From: Pseudomonas alloputida
GTDB taxonomy: Bacteria; Pseudomonadota; Gammaproteobacteria; Pseudomonadales; Pseudomonadaceae
NCBI RefSeq assembly: GCF_021283545.2
Contig: NZ_CP128540.1
Location: forward strand, 2,329,501-2,393,500
Direction of reading: 5' to 3'
DNA length: 64,000 nucleotides
Part shown: positions 30,740 through 41,076 of the stretch, piece by piece
Numbering within the stretch: the first letter of the stretch is position 1
How the letters are laid out: every line of letters starts with the position of its first letter
Program-made: the position numbers and the translations under genes
Notes under the pieces: model-generated
What the model was told of the DNA's origin: nothing
The model's input: only the letters and a program-made list of their open reading frames with translations
The model's database searches: none

Positions 30740-30947
30740 ACGCCGGGCAGCGCCTACCCAATAACAATCAAGGACCGGTGCGGGAAGCCCGTCCATGACC
30801 GCCTGCTGTCCGGGTGGTCGCCCCGCAGGAGCACTCGGGGTCTTCAGGCGCTGTCCAGGCCCGCCGCGTAGAATGCGCGGCGTGCCCGGCGCGTCGAAAA
30901 CTGCTGGCCTTAAAACAACCACAAAGTCGCCCGCCAGGAGACAGGAA

Positions 30948-32261
30948 ATGCCAATTGCGAATGCAACCACGGTCCACAGTGACATCGACCATGGCACGAA
31001 AGCGCTGTACAGCAAGATCACCTGGAGGCTCATCCCCTTCTTGTGTTTCTGCTACCTCGCAGCTTATCTGGACCGCATCAATGTCGGCTTCGCCAAGCTG
31101 CAGATGCTCGAAGACCTGCAGTTCAGCACAGCGGCCTATGGCCTGGGTGCAGGGCTGTTCTTCGTCGGCTACATCATCTTCGAAGTGCCGAGCAACCTGA
31201 TCCTGCAGCGCGTTGGCGCCAAGCTGTGGATCGCCCGCATCATGATCACCTGGGGCCTGCTGTCGGCCTGCACCATGTTCGTCACCAGCACCACCCAGTT
31301 CTATATCCTGCGTTTCCTGCTGGGGGCGGCCGAGGCCGGCTTCCTGCCAGGCGTGCTGTACTACCTGACCATGTGGTACCCCACCTATCGCCGCGGGCGC
31401 ATCATTGCCCTGTTCATGATCGGGCTGCCGTTGTCGAGCGTGATTGGCGGGCCGATTTCTGGCTGGATCATGGGGCATTTCGACCAGGTTCAAGGTTTGC
31501 ATGGGTGGCAGTGGCTGTTCCTGCTGGAGGCGATCCCCAGCGTTTTGCTCGGCATCCTCACGTTCTGGGCATTGCCTAACCATTTCCAGCAGGCCAAGTG
31601 GCTGTCGGCTGACGACAAGGCACAACTGGCGGCAGACCTGGCCGCCGACGATGCCGAGGGCAAGGACAGCAAACACAGCTTCCGCGATGGCTTCTTCAAC
31701 CTTAAGGTGTGGATGCTCGGTGGTATCGACTTTTCGATCCTGCTCAGCGCCTATGCGATGGGCTTCTGGATGCCGACCTTCATCCGCGATGCGGGCGTCA
31801 GCGACACCTTCCATATCGGCCTGCTCACGGCCATTCCAAGCCTGGCCGCGCTGGCCGGCATGCTCATGATCGGGGCCAGCTCCGACCGCCACCGCGAGCG
31901 CCGCTGGCACATCATCGTGCCGTTTATCATTGGTGCAATCGCCATGGCCAGCAGCACCTTGTTCAGCCAGAACCTGGTGATGACCGTGGTGCTGTTCGCC
32001 ATTGCCTCGGCGGCGATCATCGGCGCGGTGCCGGTGTTCTTCAGCCTGCCGGCGACTTTCCTCAAAGGCACCGCAGCCGCCACCGGCTTTGCCCTGGCCT
32101 GTTCGGTAGCCAACATCGCCGGCCTGGTGAGCAACTCACTGATGGGCGTGGTCACCGACCTCACCGGCACCTCGCACGCTGCGCTGTGGGTGTTTGCCGG
32201 CTGCCTGATCCTCAGCTGCTTCCTGGTCATCGCCTTGCCGGCCAAGCTGGTCAACCGCTAG
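30948..32261 (+). CDS. nicT: MFS permease for nicotinate or 6-hydroxynicotinate
   Basis: 437 residues, anion:cation symporter (ACS) branch of the MFS with twelve membrane segments. [13 protein letters not shown] after helix 1 and [20 protein letters not shown] are ACS hallmarks. By position it is NicT. The ATG at 30948 has CCAGGAGACAGGAA ahead; the upstream 208-bp gap after nicF holds no gene. Confidence 0.92.
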
Positions 32262-32287
32262 CGGCCCAGCGCTTCACGCAACGGCAG

Positions 32288-32313
32288 GGCAGGCGGGCCG
32301 GGGCCCGCCTGCC
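32288..32313. terminator. Strong GC hairpin between nicT and nicP
   Basis: GCAGGCGGGCC and GGCCCGCCTGC form an 11-bp stem with a very short loop. No U-run follows, so attenuation or mRNA stabilisation between nicT and nicP is more likely than complete termination. Confidence 0.5.
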
Positions 32314-32398
32314 GACCTCTCTCGATGCAACCCGCACGCCGGTGGCCATGCAGTGCCGCCGCGCCGGGTTGCTGTTGCCCAAATCCAGGAGTAGCCCT

Positions 32399-33691
32399 AT
32401 GCAAGGTTTCACTGCGCCGCGTTTTTCTTCGTCTGCACGCCTGGCCGGCGGTTGTATTGCCGCCGCTTTGTGTGCAGAGGCCACGGCAGAAGAGGCCGGT
32501 TTCATCGAAGGTGCCCGCGCCACGCTGCAGGCGCGCAATTACTTCTTCAGCCGCGACTATGCCGATATCAAGGGCGCCAGCACCCAGTCGCGCACCCAGG
32601 AATGGGCGCAGGGGTTTATCCTCAATGCCAGCTCCGGTTATACCCAGGGCACCCTTGGCGTGGGTGTGGATGTTACCGGCCTGCTGGGTTTCAAGCTCGA
32701 CAGCAGCCCGGAACATGCCCGGTCCGGGTTGCTGCCCAGCCTGGACAGCGGCAAGTCGGCGGACGAATACAGCCGCCTGGGTGCGGCGATCAAGTTCAAG
32801 GTGTCGCAAACCGAGCTGAAAGTGGGCGAGTTGATGCCCAACCTGCCGGTGCTGCTGTTCAGCGATTTGCGCCTGCTGCCGCCGACATACCAGGGCGCGA
32901 TGCTGGAGTCGCGCGAGTTCGCCGGGTTGACCCTGAGCGCCGGCCAGTTCCGCTCCACCAGCCTGCGCGACTCGTCCAACAGCCAGAAGATGTACGCGCT
33001 GGTCAACGACCCGATCAACCCGGCGCGGCTGGCGCGTTTTACCAGCGACCGGTTCAACTACGTGGGTGCCGACTATGCCTTCAACGACAACCGTACCAGC
33101 GTCGGTGTCTGGCAGGCGCAGTTGGAGGATATCTACCAGCAGCGCTTCTATAGCTTCAAGCATGCCGAGCCGCTGGGGAGCTGGACGCTGGGGGTCAATG
33201 CCGGCTACTTCGATGCCCGCGAGGACGGGAGCAAGGTGGCTGGCGACTACGATAACCATGCGCTGTTCAGCCTGTTCTCGGCCAAGACCGGCGGGCATAC
33301 CTTTTATGTGGGCTATCAGCAGATCGGCGGCGATGACGGCTTTATCCAGGTAGGCGCCAACACCAACCCGATGGGTAATACGCTGCCGACCTATGAGTTC
33401 TCGGCGCCGGGTGAACGCTCGTGGCAGGTGCGACATGATTACAATTTTGTCGCCTTGGGGCTTCCAGGGCTGACGTCGACCCTGCGTTATGTGAAGGGGC
33501 GGGACGTGGAGACAGGGCTGGGCTTTGAAGGGCGTGACCGCGAGCGTGACCTGGACCTGGCCTACGTCGTGCAAAGCGGGCCGTTGGCCGGGCTTGGGAT
33601 ACGGGTGCGCAATGTGATGGCGCGCTCCAACTACCGGACAGATATAGATGAGAACCGCTTGATTCTGAGTTACACGATCAAGGTGTTCTGA
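32399..33691 (+). CDS. nicP: OprD-family outer-membrane porin
   Basis: 430 residues with a signal peptide ([20 protein letters not shown] region). Family features include [10 protein letters not shown] near the mature N-terminus, [18 protein letters not shown], the alternating beta-barrel pattern, and the C-terminal [10 protein letters not shown] ending in aromatic Phe, the outer-membrane sorting signal. By position it is NicP, a specific entry channel for nicotinate. The start follows CCAGGAGTAG. Confidence 0.93.
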
Positions 33692-33726
33692 GGGGATAGG
33701 TGACCCGGCGCCAGCTCGGCTTCCGA

Positions 33727-33807
33727 AGCAACCTTATGCTGCGAAGAAGCAATAGCTGCCTAAGGCAGTCGTTTGCCTTACCGCGCTCTTCGCAGCGCAA
33801 GGTTGCT
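33727..33807. repeat. Long imperfect inverted repeat downstream of nicP
   Basis: AGCAACCTTATGCTGCGAAG (33727 on) is complementary, with two mismatches over 21 bp, to 33787-33807. The 39-bp loop contains a second dyad CTGCCTAAGGCAG. It stands 36 bp after the nicP stop and may terminate or protect the transcript. Confidence 0.7.
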
Positions 33808-33862
33808 CGTGCAAGGGGATGGGTAGGCCTGAGCTGTGGAGCATGACAATGGCTCTTGCAGG

Positions 33863-34048
33863 TCACTGCAAGGTGTCGGGCTTCAGGCTATCCGGCAGCT
33901 GCCAAATGGCCTCCTCAAGCCGCGCGATCGGGCCAGTGAGTTGATCCGCTTCCTTGTCCTTGCCTTCACCTCTTAAGCGCTCACGCTCAACGCGCAGGTT
34001 AAGCAGATTTTTCTGCAACTTCAGTGCAGAGGTTTTGAACGAGTCCAT
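33863..34048 (-). CDS. Hypothetical 61-residue coiled-coil protein
   Basis: MDSFKTSALKLQKNLLNLRV followed by ERERLRGEGKDKEADQL and a short helical tail. It is highly charged with heptad-like leucines, so a short coiled coil is likely. No membrane segment or known domain. I do not recognise a family; the amphipathic pattern and clean start support it as a real gene. Confidence 0.55.
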   Translation of the reverse strand: MDSFKTSALKLQKNLLNLRVERERLRGEGKDKEADQLTGPIARLEEAIWQLPDSLKPDTLQ

Positions 34049-34500
34049 GATTTGCTCACGCTGTAGGCTTCCGTACCGTTGTAGGAAAAATGGACCGTAG
34101 CAGCTCGAATTTGCCGGAGAAACTGATGTTTCATACAGGCAATACTCATTGCTGCGTCATTTCCTACGGAGTGCGGTAAATAATCCTACAAGTCGTGTTT
34201 CAGATCGTGTCCTCCCAAGCAAACTCAATCTACCGTATTGGCTGGGTTCGGGCGCTTTCGAGGGGCAGCGCACTCAACGCAGGTACTGCGCAAAGCTGGA
34301 GGCGTGTTTTGAAACTTCATGTATCAATTGCCGGCCCGCGAGCGACACGTGCTCAGCGTCAACCACTGCGGCTGCATCCAGCTCGGCGGCATCTGCGCAT
34401 CACATCTGATCCGCTTTTTTTCCATAAACCTGAATCTGTAACCGTATCAGCCCAAGCTCGACAATATGCCCATTCCCGCATCACAACTGTAGAGGTTCCA
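34049..34500. other. Unassigned stretch
   Basis: About 450 bp. Short open frames exist, but none has a ribosome site and a recognisable protein. GTAGGAAA (about 34081) and TTTCCTAC (about 34158) form a distant inverted pair that I cannot interpret. Confidence 0.4.
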
Positions 34501-34584
34501 ATGGGCAAGCTGGCGCTGTTCCTGGGTGGTTTTCTGCTGCTGACCATTCTGATTGGTATTCTTGGCACCATTCCGCCAAGCTGA
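34501..34584 (+). CDS. 27-residue single-pass membrane miniprotein
   Basis: MGKLALFLGGFLLLTILIGI followed by LGTIPPS. One hydrophobic helix fills almost the whole protein, with a lysine at position 3 and a polar Pro-rich end. An AGAGG site stands 7 bases before the ATG and a GC hairpin follows the stop by 25 bp, so a complete small transcription unit is visible. It could be a type I toxin or a regulatory membrane peptide; the sequence does not decide. Confidence 0.5.
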   Translation: MGKLALFLGGFLLLTILIGILGTIPPS

Positions 34585-34896
34585 GTTCAACTGCGTTTTC
34601 CCCTGCGCGGCCCGTCCACTCCAAGCGACGGGCCCAATCTATTGGCCAACAGCCGGTCATCTTTTTCATCGCACTGCTGGGTCAGCATCAGGTGCAAGTC
34701 ATTCTCAGGGCAGGCGTGGATCGAGTGGGTCAGGTTGGCCAATTCGCCTTTCTGCTTGTGCGATAAGTCGTTCTTTACGCTGGGAAATCTGTCCACAAAA
34801 AACGTGGGTAGGTCTGTGGATAAAGTGCTGCAAGCCAGACCCGCGGCGGGCTCTGTTAAATTGAGCAGAATTTGAACAGTCGTTTCATGGCTTGTT
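34585..34896. other. Gene-poor stretch with hairpin and DnaA-box-like site
   Basis: GGCCCGTC/GACGGGCC (34609-34634) is an 8-bp stem with 10-nt loop. TGTGGATAA at 34815-34823 is a perfect DnaA box on the minus strand, but it is isolated. A minus-strand open frame across the region lacks a credible start. Confidence 0.4.
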
Positions 34897-35802
34897 TCAG
34901 TGCAGCGGGCCGGCTCGGCGCAGGGCGGCCAGCAAGTCACGCACTCGCGTCGGCAACTCGCCGGCAGGGTATACAGCATGCATCTGTGGGTCCTGGCCGC
35001 TACTGGACGTCAAGCGGTACTGCGGGCACACCCGCACCAGGCGGCCGGCCTTGACCTGTGCTTCGCCGACCCAGGCGGCAAGGCGAGCGATGCCGGCGCC
35101 GGCCAGGGTGCTGTGGTACACCGCGCCTCCTGAGCCCAGGCGGAGCCTGGGCCTGGGGCGAAGGCTGGTGATCTGGTCATTGTGGCAAAAGTGCCAGGCC
35201 TTGAGGATGCGTGGCGCGGTATGCAGGATCAAGGTGTGTCCATCCAGGTCTTCCGGATGTTGCGGTGTGCCAGCCAGGGCCAGATATGCCGGGCTGGCAT
35301 ACAGGTGGCGCCGGTAGGGCCAAAGCGGGTAGCCGATCAGCTCGCTCGATTGCGGGAAGGCGCCGCGCACCACGAAGTCGAATTTACCTTGCAGCGGGTC
35401 AAGGGCTTCGTCGCTGTACTGCACGTCCAGGGTCACCTGAGGGTGGCGGCGGGAAAACTCGGCAAGCACTTGCGGTAGCACATGCTCTCCCAGCAGTTGC
35501 GGCGCGGCAAAGCGAATCCAGCCTTGGGCGTTGCCGCTGAGCGCGGCCAATTCGTCGGCTGCATCGCGTTGCACATCCAGCAAGCGTTCGGCATGCGGCA
35601 GCAAGCGCTCGCCGGCCTCGGTCAGGGTGACGGCGTTGGCGTTGCGGTTGAGCAGTTTGCTTCCCGCATTGTCTTCCAGGGTTTGTACCGCGCGCGTAAC
35701 TGCGCTGGGTGAACGCCCCAGGGCGCGGGCGGCAGCAACGAAGCTGCGCTTGTGCGCCACGCTGACGAACGCCTGAATTTCCCGCAGCATGTCCAGTGCC
35801 AT
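34897..35802 (-). CDS. LysR-family transcriptional regulator
   Basis: 301 residues. N-terminal helix-turn-helix: MLREIQAFVSVAHKRSFVAA then ARALGRSPSAVTRAVQTLED. The rest is the two-lobed effector domain. The start at MALDML has AGGAGCAGG ahead. It is divergent from the TauE/TSUP permease gene (99 bp apart) and presumably controls it. Confidence 0.92.
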   Translation of the reverse strand: MALDMLREIQAFVSVAHKRSFVAAARALGRSPSAVTRAVQTLEDNAGSKLLNRNANAVTLTEAGERLLPHAERLLDVQRDAADELAALSGNAQGWIRFAAPQLLGEHVLPQVLAEFSRRHPQVTLDVQYSDEALDPLQGKFDFVVRGAFPQSSELIGYPLWPYRRHLYASPAYLALAGTPQHPEDLDGHTLILHTAPRILKAWHFCHNDQITSLRPRPRLRLGSGGAVYHSTLAGAGIARLAAWVGEAQVKAGRLVRVCPQYRLTSSSGQDPQMHAVYPAGELPTRVRDLLAALRRAGPLH

Positions 35803-35900
35803 GGCCTGCTCCTCGTTGCAGTTATCGCAATATGGCATTTCAACACAAGTGTGCCACTTTGATTAGCCTTGCAGGCGTCTTCACTGCCTGGAACCGCATC

Positions 35901-36662
35901 ATGATGGATATTGCTGTGCTTTCTGTGTTCGCCTTCGCCGCTGGGTTGATCGACGCCGCGGTGGGTGGCGGCGGGCTGATCCAGATCCCGGCCTTGTTCA
36001 ACGTGTTGCCCTCCGCGCAACCGGCCGCCTTGCTCGGCAGCAACAAACTGGCGTCCGTGTGCGGCACGGCCTTCGCGGCCCGCTCGTTCATCCGTAAAGT
36101 GACGCTGGATTGGGGGTTGATCGTACCGGCGGCACTCAGTGCCTTTGTCATGTCGTTCGCGGGGGCCGCCACGGTGTCACTGGTACCCCCCAGCGTGATG
36201 CGTCCGGCGGTGCTGGTGCTGATCGTGCTGATGGCTGTCTACACCTTCTGCAAGAAGGACTTCGGCACCTTGCACACACCTGCCCAGGTCGGCCGCAAGG
36301 AGCAGTGCCTGGCAGTGCTGATCGGCGGTGCTATCGGCTTCTACGATGGCCTGTTCGGCCCGGGCACCGGTAGCTTCCTGATCTTCCTGTTCATCCGCTT
36401 CTTTGCCCTGGACTTCCTGCACGCCTCGGCTTCGGCCAAGGTGGTGAACATTGCCACCAACCTGGCGGCGCTGGTGTTCTTCGTGCCGACGGGCAACGTG
36501 CTGTACGCCATAGCCTTGCCCATGGCAGTGTGCAACATTCTCGGCGCGCTGACCGGTACCTGGCTGGCGGTACGCAAGGGTGCCGGGTTTGTCCGCGGGC
36601 TGTTCCTGGTGCTGTTGTGTGTGCTGATCGCCAAGCTGTCGTGGGACCTGCTGGCCGGCTAG
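35901..36662 (+). CDS. TauE/SafE (TSUP) family membrane permease
   Basis: 253 residues, about eight membrane helices. GLIDAAVGGGGLIQIPALF and GFYDGLFGPGTGSFLIF are the two glycine-rich family repeats. Members export or import sulfite, sulfonates, sulfoacetate or other organic anions. The substrate is unknown here. Divergent LysR regulator upstream. Confidence 0.9.
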   Translation: MMDIAVLSVFAFAAGLIDAAVGGGGLIQIPALFNVLPSAQPAALLGSNKLASVCGTAFAARSFIRKVTLDWGLIVPAALSAFVMSFAGAATVSLVPPSVMRPAVLVLIVLMAVYTFCKKDFGTLHTPAQVGRKEQCLAVLIGGAIGFYDGLFGPGTGSFLIFLFIRFFALDFLHASASAKVVNIATNLAALVFFVPTGNVLYAIALPMAVCNILGALTGTWLAVRKGAGFVRGLFLVLLCVLIAKLSWDLLAG

Positions 36663-36663
36663 T

Positions 36664-38073
36664 TCAGATCACCAGGCGCTGTGCTTCGGCCTGTTCGACG
36701 CGGTTGCGGCCCCGGGCCTTGGCCCGGTACAGCGCCTGGTCGGCACTGGCCAGCAGTTCGTCGAGGCTGGGGGCCGGCATGTCTGCGTCGCAGCCTGCCA
36801 CACCGATACTCACGGTAATCTGCAGGCGCTGGTCGGCCTGTGTCACGTGCAGGTCCTGTATGGCGCGGCGCAGGCGTTCGGCGGTGAAGTTGGCCCGCTC
36901 TGGCGCAAGTCCGGGCAGGATGACAACGAATTCTTCGCCACCCAGGCGTGCGATCAGCTCATCGTTGTGCAGCTGGTCCTGGAGGGTGCTGGCGAATTGG
37001 CGCAGCACCTGGTCACCGACGGCATGGCCGTGGGCATCGTTGATCGACTTGAAGTGGTCGATGTCCAGCATCATCAGGGTCAGCGGCAGCGCCTGGGCGT
37101 GCTGTTGACGGCTCTCCAGCAGCGCGTTGGCGCGGCGTGTGAAGGCGCTGCGGGTGAGCACACCGGTGAGGTGGTCGACGGTGGCCTGGTGCGCCAGGCG
37201 GGCCATGAGGCTACGGTTGGCCTGGCTGACGCAGGCCACCACCAGCGGCCCGAGCACCAGCATGGCGATGCCCAGGCGCGCCGACATCAGCGTGGTAACC
37301 CCAGGCTCGCTCTGCGGCACGCTGAAGTGCATGAGGTTTTGCGCCACAGCCACGATCAGCGTACTGCCGGCCGTGAGCGTCAGCAATGAAACCAGAAACG
37401 GTGAATAGGTCCAGGCACACCACAGTAACGCGGCAATCGGGAAGGCAATGGCCCCAGGGCCACCGAATGCGATGCTGAATGCCAGCGAGGCCAGCAGTAC
37501 CAGCAACGGCGCCAGGCGGATGGGCTGCGCGCCGCCGCGCACCAAGGCCCGCACCGAGGGCGCTGTAAGCAGCACCGGCAGCACCAGCACGCCGGTCGAG
37601 AACTGTTCGCTGAACCAGGCTAGCCAGGTGGCGCGCAACGACTGTTCGAACCAGGGTGCGGCCATTACCGCTGCCATGCTCGCGGCCACCATGGCAGCGG
37701 CGGCGCAGGCGGCGAACACGCTGAGTACGCCGTGCGGGCTGCGCATGCGCCGGTGCATGCGTGGCAAGCGCGACAGCAGCTGCCAGAGGGTGACCACCAC
37801 GCCAAGATTGCACAGGTTTAACCACAGAGCCGGTACCCAGGCGCTGCCACACAGCAGGTCGGCCCCGACCATGGCCAGCCACACCAGGCTAAAGCCCGTA
37901 AACGTGGCTTGACGGGGGTAGCGCAGCAGTACGCCGGCCAGTACGGCATTGACTGGCCAGAACAGCGACAGCGATTCGATCGGGCGTGCCAGGATACCGC
38001 CCAAGGTAAGGGCGAAGGTTACGCCAACTACAACGACATAAGGCAACACGCGCGATTGGGCTGGAAAAACCAT
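36664..38073 (-). CDS. MASE1-GGDEF diguanylate cyclase
   Basis: 469 residues. The N-terminal 280 residues form an eight-helix MASE1-like membrane sensor (GGILARPIESLSLFWPVNAV). The C-terminal GGDEF domain has DHLTGVLTRSAF, LDIDHFKSINDAHGHAVGD and the active loop RLGGEEF. No RxxD inhibitory site precedes GGEEF, so product inhibition may be absent. It should make cyclic di-GMP in response to an unknown signal. Tail-to-tail with the TSUP gene. Confidence 0.92.
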   Translation of the reverse strand: MVFPAQSRVLPYVVVVGVTFALTLGGILARPIESLSLFWPVNAVLAGVLLRYPRQATFTGFSLVWLAMVGADLLCGSAWVPALWLNLCNLGVVVTLWQLLSRLPRMHRRMRSPHGVLSVFAACAAAAMVAASMAAVMAAPWFEQSLRATWLAWFSEQFSTGVLVLPVLLTAPSVRALVRGGAQPIRLAPLLVLLASLAFSIAFGGPGAIAFPIAALLWCAWTYSPFLVSLLTLTAGSTLIVAVAQNLMHFSVPQSEPGVTTLMSARLGIAMLVLGPLVVACVSQANRSLMARLAHQATVDHLTGVLTRSAFTRRANALLESRQQHAQALPLTLMMLDIDHFKSINDAHGHAVGDQVLRQFASTLQDQLHNDELIARLGGEEFVVILPGLAPERANFTAERLRRAIQDLHVTQADQRLQITVSIGVAGCDADMPAPSLDELLASADQALYRAKARGRNRVEQAEAQRLVI

Positions 38074-38225
38074 GAACTCGACCGGCAAGCGGAAACGAAA
38101 TCCAGGACAACGCGATAGAGCACCTGGGGCAATTACCTGCAGTGTGTTGGCTCAGGGTGGTTGATGTCAATCTGCCGCGATTGGTTGCGATAATGTCAAA
38201 TTGCCTCTATTTCTGGCCACTTTCC

Positions 38226-40055
38226 TCACAGCCCGAAGAACCACGGCACCATCACGACGGTAACCAGCATCACCAGCACGGTGAACGGCACGCCAATCTT
38301 GACGAAGTCAGCGAAGCGGTATTGCCCGGGCCCAAGCACCAGCGTGTTGACCGGTGATGACACCGGCGTCATGAATGCCGCTGACGCGGCCAGTGCGACG
38401 GTCATGGCGAACGGGTAGGGCGACATGCCCAGCTGCGCCGCAGTGCTGACAGCCACCGGCGCCATCAGAACCGCGGTGGCGGTGTTGGAAATGAACAGCC
38501 CGATCACTGCGGTGACGGCGAACAGGCAGGCAAGAATGGCGCTGGGGCCGGCACCACCCAGCACGTTCACCAGCCCACCCACCGCCAGGTCGATGCCGCC
38601 GGTTTTCTGCAGCGCCTGGGCGAAGGGCAGCATGCCCACGATCAGCACCAGGCTTTGCCAGTGGATGGCGCGGTAGGCACTGTTCATGTCGATGCAACGG
38701 CCTGCGCCCATCAGCAAGCAGCCGATCAACGCTGCAATGACATTGGGTACGGCGCCGCTGACCATTAGCCCGACCATTACCGCCAGGCTAAGCAACGCTT
38801 GCGGCGCGCGAGTGCGGGCTGGTGCGACCAGGTCGATCTCGGCGGGCAAGCTCAGGACCAGGAAATCTTTGGGCTTGCTTTGCAATTGGCGTACTGCCTT
38901 CCACGGGCCGACTACCAGCAGCGTGTCGCCAAGGCGCAGCTTTTCTTCCACCAGTTGCTCTTCGATAGCGGCCTGATCGCGGCGCAGGCCGACCACGTTG
39001 AGGCCATAGCGGGTGCGAAACGCCAGTTCGAGAATACTCTTGCCGATCAACTGCGAGCCGGGCGGCAGCGAGACCTCAGCCATTCCCAAATCCTGGGACT
39101 GGTCGATGAAGTACGCGGCCTTGAAGTGCAGCGGCTCCAGGTGCATGGTTTGGCATAGGCTGCGCAGGTCGTCATGCTTGGCGAACAGATCGAGCAGCAG
39201 CACGTCGCCCTGATGCAACACGGTGCCCGAGTCGGCCGCGATCACGCGCGTTGTGAACTTGTGCTGGCGCTCGATACCGATCACGTTGGCGCCGTGTCTG
39301 GTGCGCAGTTGCAGTTCGCCAAGGTTGTGGCCGATCAGCGGCGACTGAGGGCGGATGCGCAGGCGTCGTTCACGGCCGTTGAGCTTGTAGTCCAGTACCA
39401 GGTCCAGCAAGGTGCGGCGGCTTTCCACCCGGCCGTCCTTACGCACTTCACCGTTGAGCCAGTGCCGGGTCAGCAGCATGTAGCCAATGCCCAGTACCAG
39501 CACCACCAGGCCGAACGGGGTAAAGCTGAAGAAGCTGAACCCCGCTTCGCCATGGCGGACCAGCTCGCTGTGCACCACCACGTTGGGCGGTGTAGCGACC
39601 AGGCTGAGCATGCCACTGATGAGGCCGGCAAAAGCCAGTGGCATCATCAGGCGGCTGGGTGACAGCTGCAGGCGCGCAGCGATGCTCAGCACCACCGGGA
39701 TGAAAATGGCCACCACGCCGGTGGAGCTCATTATCGATCCCAGCCCGGCCACCGCCACCATCAGCAGTACCAGCAGGCGTGCTTCGCTATTGCCGGCCCG
39801 CTCGCTCATCCATTCGCCGATGCGATAGGCAATGCCGGTGCGCACCAGGCCTTCGCCAATCACGAACAGCGCGGCGATCAGCACCACGTTGGGGTCGCTG
39901 AACCCGGCCAGGGCCTGTTCCACGGTAAGGATGCCGAGTAGTGGCAGGGCGAGAATCACCAGCAGCGCGACCACGTCCATGCGTGGGCGGTTGATGACGA
40001 ACAGGATGATCACGATGGCCAGCAGGCCGAGGACCCAGAGCAACTCATGGTTCAT
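38226..40055 (-). CDS. SLC13-family transporter with two TrkA-C domains
   Basis: 609 residues, starting [20 protein letters not shown]. Membrane halves flank two central cytosolic RCK/TrkA-C regions (around residues 200-370). Family signature [20 protein letters not shown] and [20 protein letters not shown] lie near the C-terminus. Such DASS/SLC13 proteins import sulfate, dicarboxylates or citrate with Na+. The substrate cannot be inferred. Confidence 0.9.
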   Translation of the reverse strand: MNHELLWVLGLLAIVIILFVINRPRMDVVALLVILALPLLGILTVEQALAGFSDPNVVLIAALFVIGEGLVRTGIAYRIGEWMSERAGNSEARLLVLLMVAVAGLGSIMSSTGVVAIFIPVVLSIAARLQLSPSRLMMPLAFAGLISGMLSLVATPPNVVVHSELVRHGEAGFSFFSFTPFGLVVLVLGIGYMLLTRHWLNGEVRKDGRVESRRTLLDLVLDYKLNGRERRLRIRPQSPLIGHNLGELQLRTRHGANVIGIERQHKFTTRVIAADSGTVLHQGDVLLLDLFAKHDDLRSLCQTMHLEPLHFKAAYFIDQSQDLGMAEVSLPPGSQLIGKSILELAFRTRYGLNVVGLRRDQAAIEEQLVEEKLRLGDTLLVVGPWKAVRQLQSKPKDFLVLSLPAEIDLVAPARTRAPQALLSLAVMVGLMVSGAVPNVIAALIGCLLMGAGRCIDMNSAYRAIHWQSLVLIVGMLPFAQALQKTGGIDLAVGGLVNVLGGAGPSAILACLFAVTAVIGLFISNTATAVLMAPVAVSTAAQLGMSPYPFAMTVALAASAAFMTPVSSPVNTLVLGPGQYRFADFVKIGVPFTVLVMLVTVVMVPWFFGL

Positions 40056-40181
40056 GGGGAGGGGGTGTTCCTTCACACGGGGGCACGATAGACAGTAGCA
40101 GTCAGTGTGCCAGCTTGTAGTGAAGGGGGTGTTGATGTGCTGCAACAAAAAGGGCCGCTATGCGGCCCTCCGGTCACGGGG

Positions 40182-40574
40182 TCAGTGACGGTGGCGGTGG
40201 TGCTTCTTGCTGCCGCGGTTGTTGTCGCCCAGATGGTTGCCGAGGGCACCACCGGCCGCGCCGCCCAGGCCGGCACCCACGGTCGAACCGGTCTTGCCGC
40301 CTACTGCGCCGCCCAGCAGCGAGCCGCCGGCCGAGCCCAGGCCACCGCCGATGGCGGCTTCGGTACGGTTGCCTTTGCGCGCACCGACAGCGCTGCCGGC
40401 TGCGCCGCCAACGCCGGCACCGATGGCTGCGCCGGTCTTGCCGCCGAGCTGTTGACCAACAACGTTGCCCAGGACACCCCCCAGGCCACCGCCAATGGCG
40501 GCAGTACCGTCACCGGCGAAAGCGCCCTGGCATAGCAGCAGGCCGAGGGCAAGGGAAGGCAGAGTCAGACGCAT
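40182..40574 (-). CDS. Glycine-zipper secreted protein with His-rich tail
   Basis: 130 residues. Signal peptide (LPSLALGLLLCQGAFA), then three near-identical glycine-zipper blocks ([40 protein letters not shown] and AAIGGGLGSAGGSLLGGAVG), ending KKHHRHRH. Glycine zippers favour membrane or helix packing. The histidine tail could bind metal. Function unknown. Confidence 0.8.
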   Translation of the reverse strand: MRLTLPSLALGLLLCQGAFAGDGTAAIGGGLGGVLGNVVGQQLGGKTGAAIGAGVGGAAGSAVGARKGNRTEAAIGGGLGSAGGSLLGGAVGGKTGSTVGAGLGGAAGGALGNHLGDNNRGSKKHHRHRH

Positions 40575-40647
40575 GATACGAACCTCAAAGGAATCATCAG
40601 GATAAGTCGCCGCGCAACGGGCGGCAGGTCAGGGCTGAAAGGACGCT

Positions 40648-40833
40648 TCAGCGGTAGTAGCGGTCACCGCGGTATTGCCGATCGTCATCGTCGTCGCGGT
40701 CATGGCGGTGGTGGTGGCGATGGTCACGGTCGCGGTCACGCCAGCCGTCGTCATCATGGTAGCGATGGCTATGGCAACCTGCGGTCAGCAGGACAACAGC
40801 AACCAGAGAAAGGCTTGCAAGACGCGTGAGCAC
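40648..40833 (-). CDS. Small Asp/His/Arg-rich lipoprotein
   Basis: 61 residues from a GTG start: VLTRLASLSLVAVVLLTAGC is a lipoprotein signal with lipobox LTAGC, followed by an extremely charged tail of D, H and R repeats (HDDDGWRDRDRDHRHHHRHD). Possible metal binding. Two neighbours (glycine-zipper and RcnB-like) are likewise small envelope proteins with metal-type composition. Confidence 0.65.
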   Translation of the reverse strand: MLTRLASLSLVAVVLLTAGCHSHRYHDDDGWRDRDRDHRHHHRHDRDDDDDRQYRGDRYYR

Positions 40834-41076
40834 GATATAGGTCCTTGATCCGCATAGGTTTACGGGGCACCTTTTAAGACTGGGACCGATCGATTTGGTT
40901 TCCCGGGCGGGCAAAAAAATTATGCTTCAAGTGATCAGCGCCAAGGCGTCCGTCTGAAAGAACGGGCTGTGGCGCTGACCGGCATTGATCGTTCCAAGCG
41001 TATCAACACGTTCTGGCCATGCTTGGCCGGCGGCGAAGTGCTGTGCAATGGGTCGCCTTGGCCGGGGCGTGTCGAA

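Noticed and set aside
29339..31033. 564-residue open frame on the minus strand across nicE and nicF
   Set aside because: It lies wholly antisense to two well-supported enzymes with catalytic residues in place; its composition (His, Gln, Gly, Arg rich) is typical of GC-driven antisense frames.
32258..33574. 438-residue minus-strand frame opposite nicP
   Set aside because: Antisense to a clear OprD porin; no motifs or start signal.
34815..34823. DnaA box TTATCCACA on the minus strand
   Set aside because: Single isolated site with no cluster, AT-rich unwinding region or dnaA/dnaN neighbours, so not an origin.
34587..34979. 130-residue minus-strand frame between the miniprotein and the LysR gene
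   Set aside because: No ribosome site or credible start, overlaps the LysR 3' end, and no family recognised.
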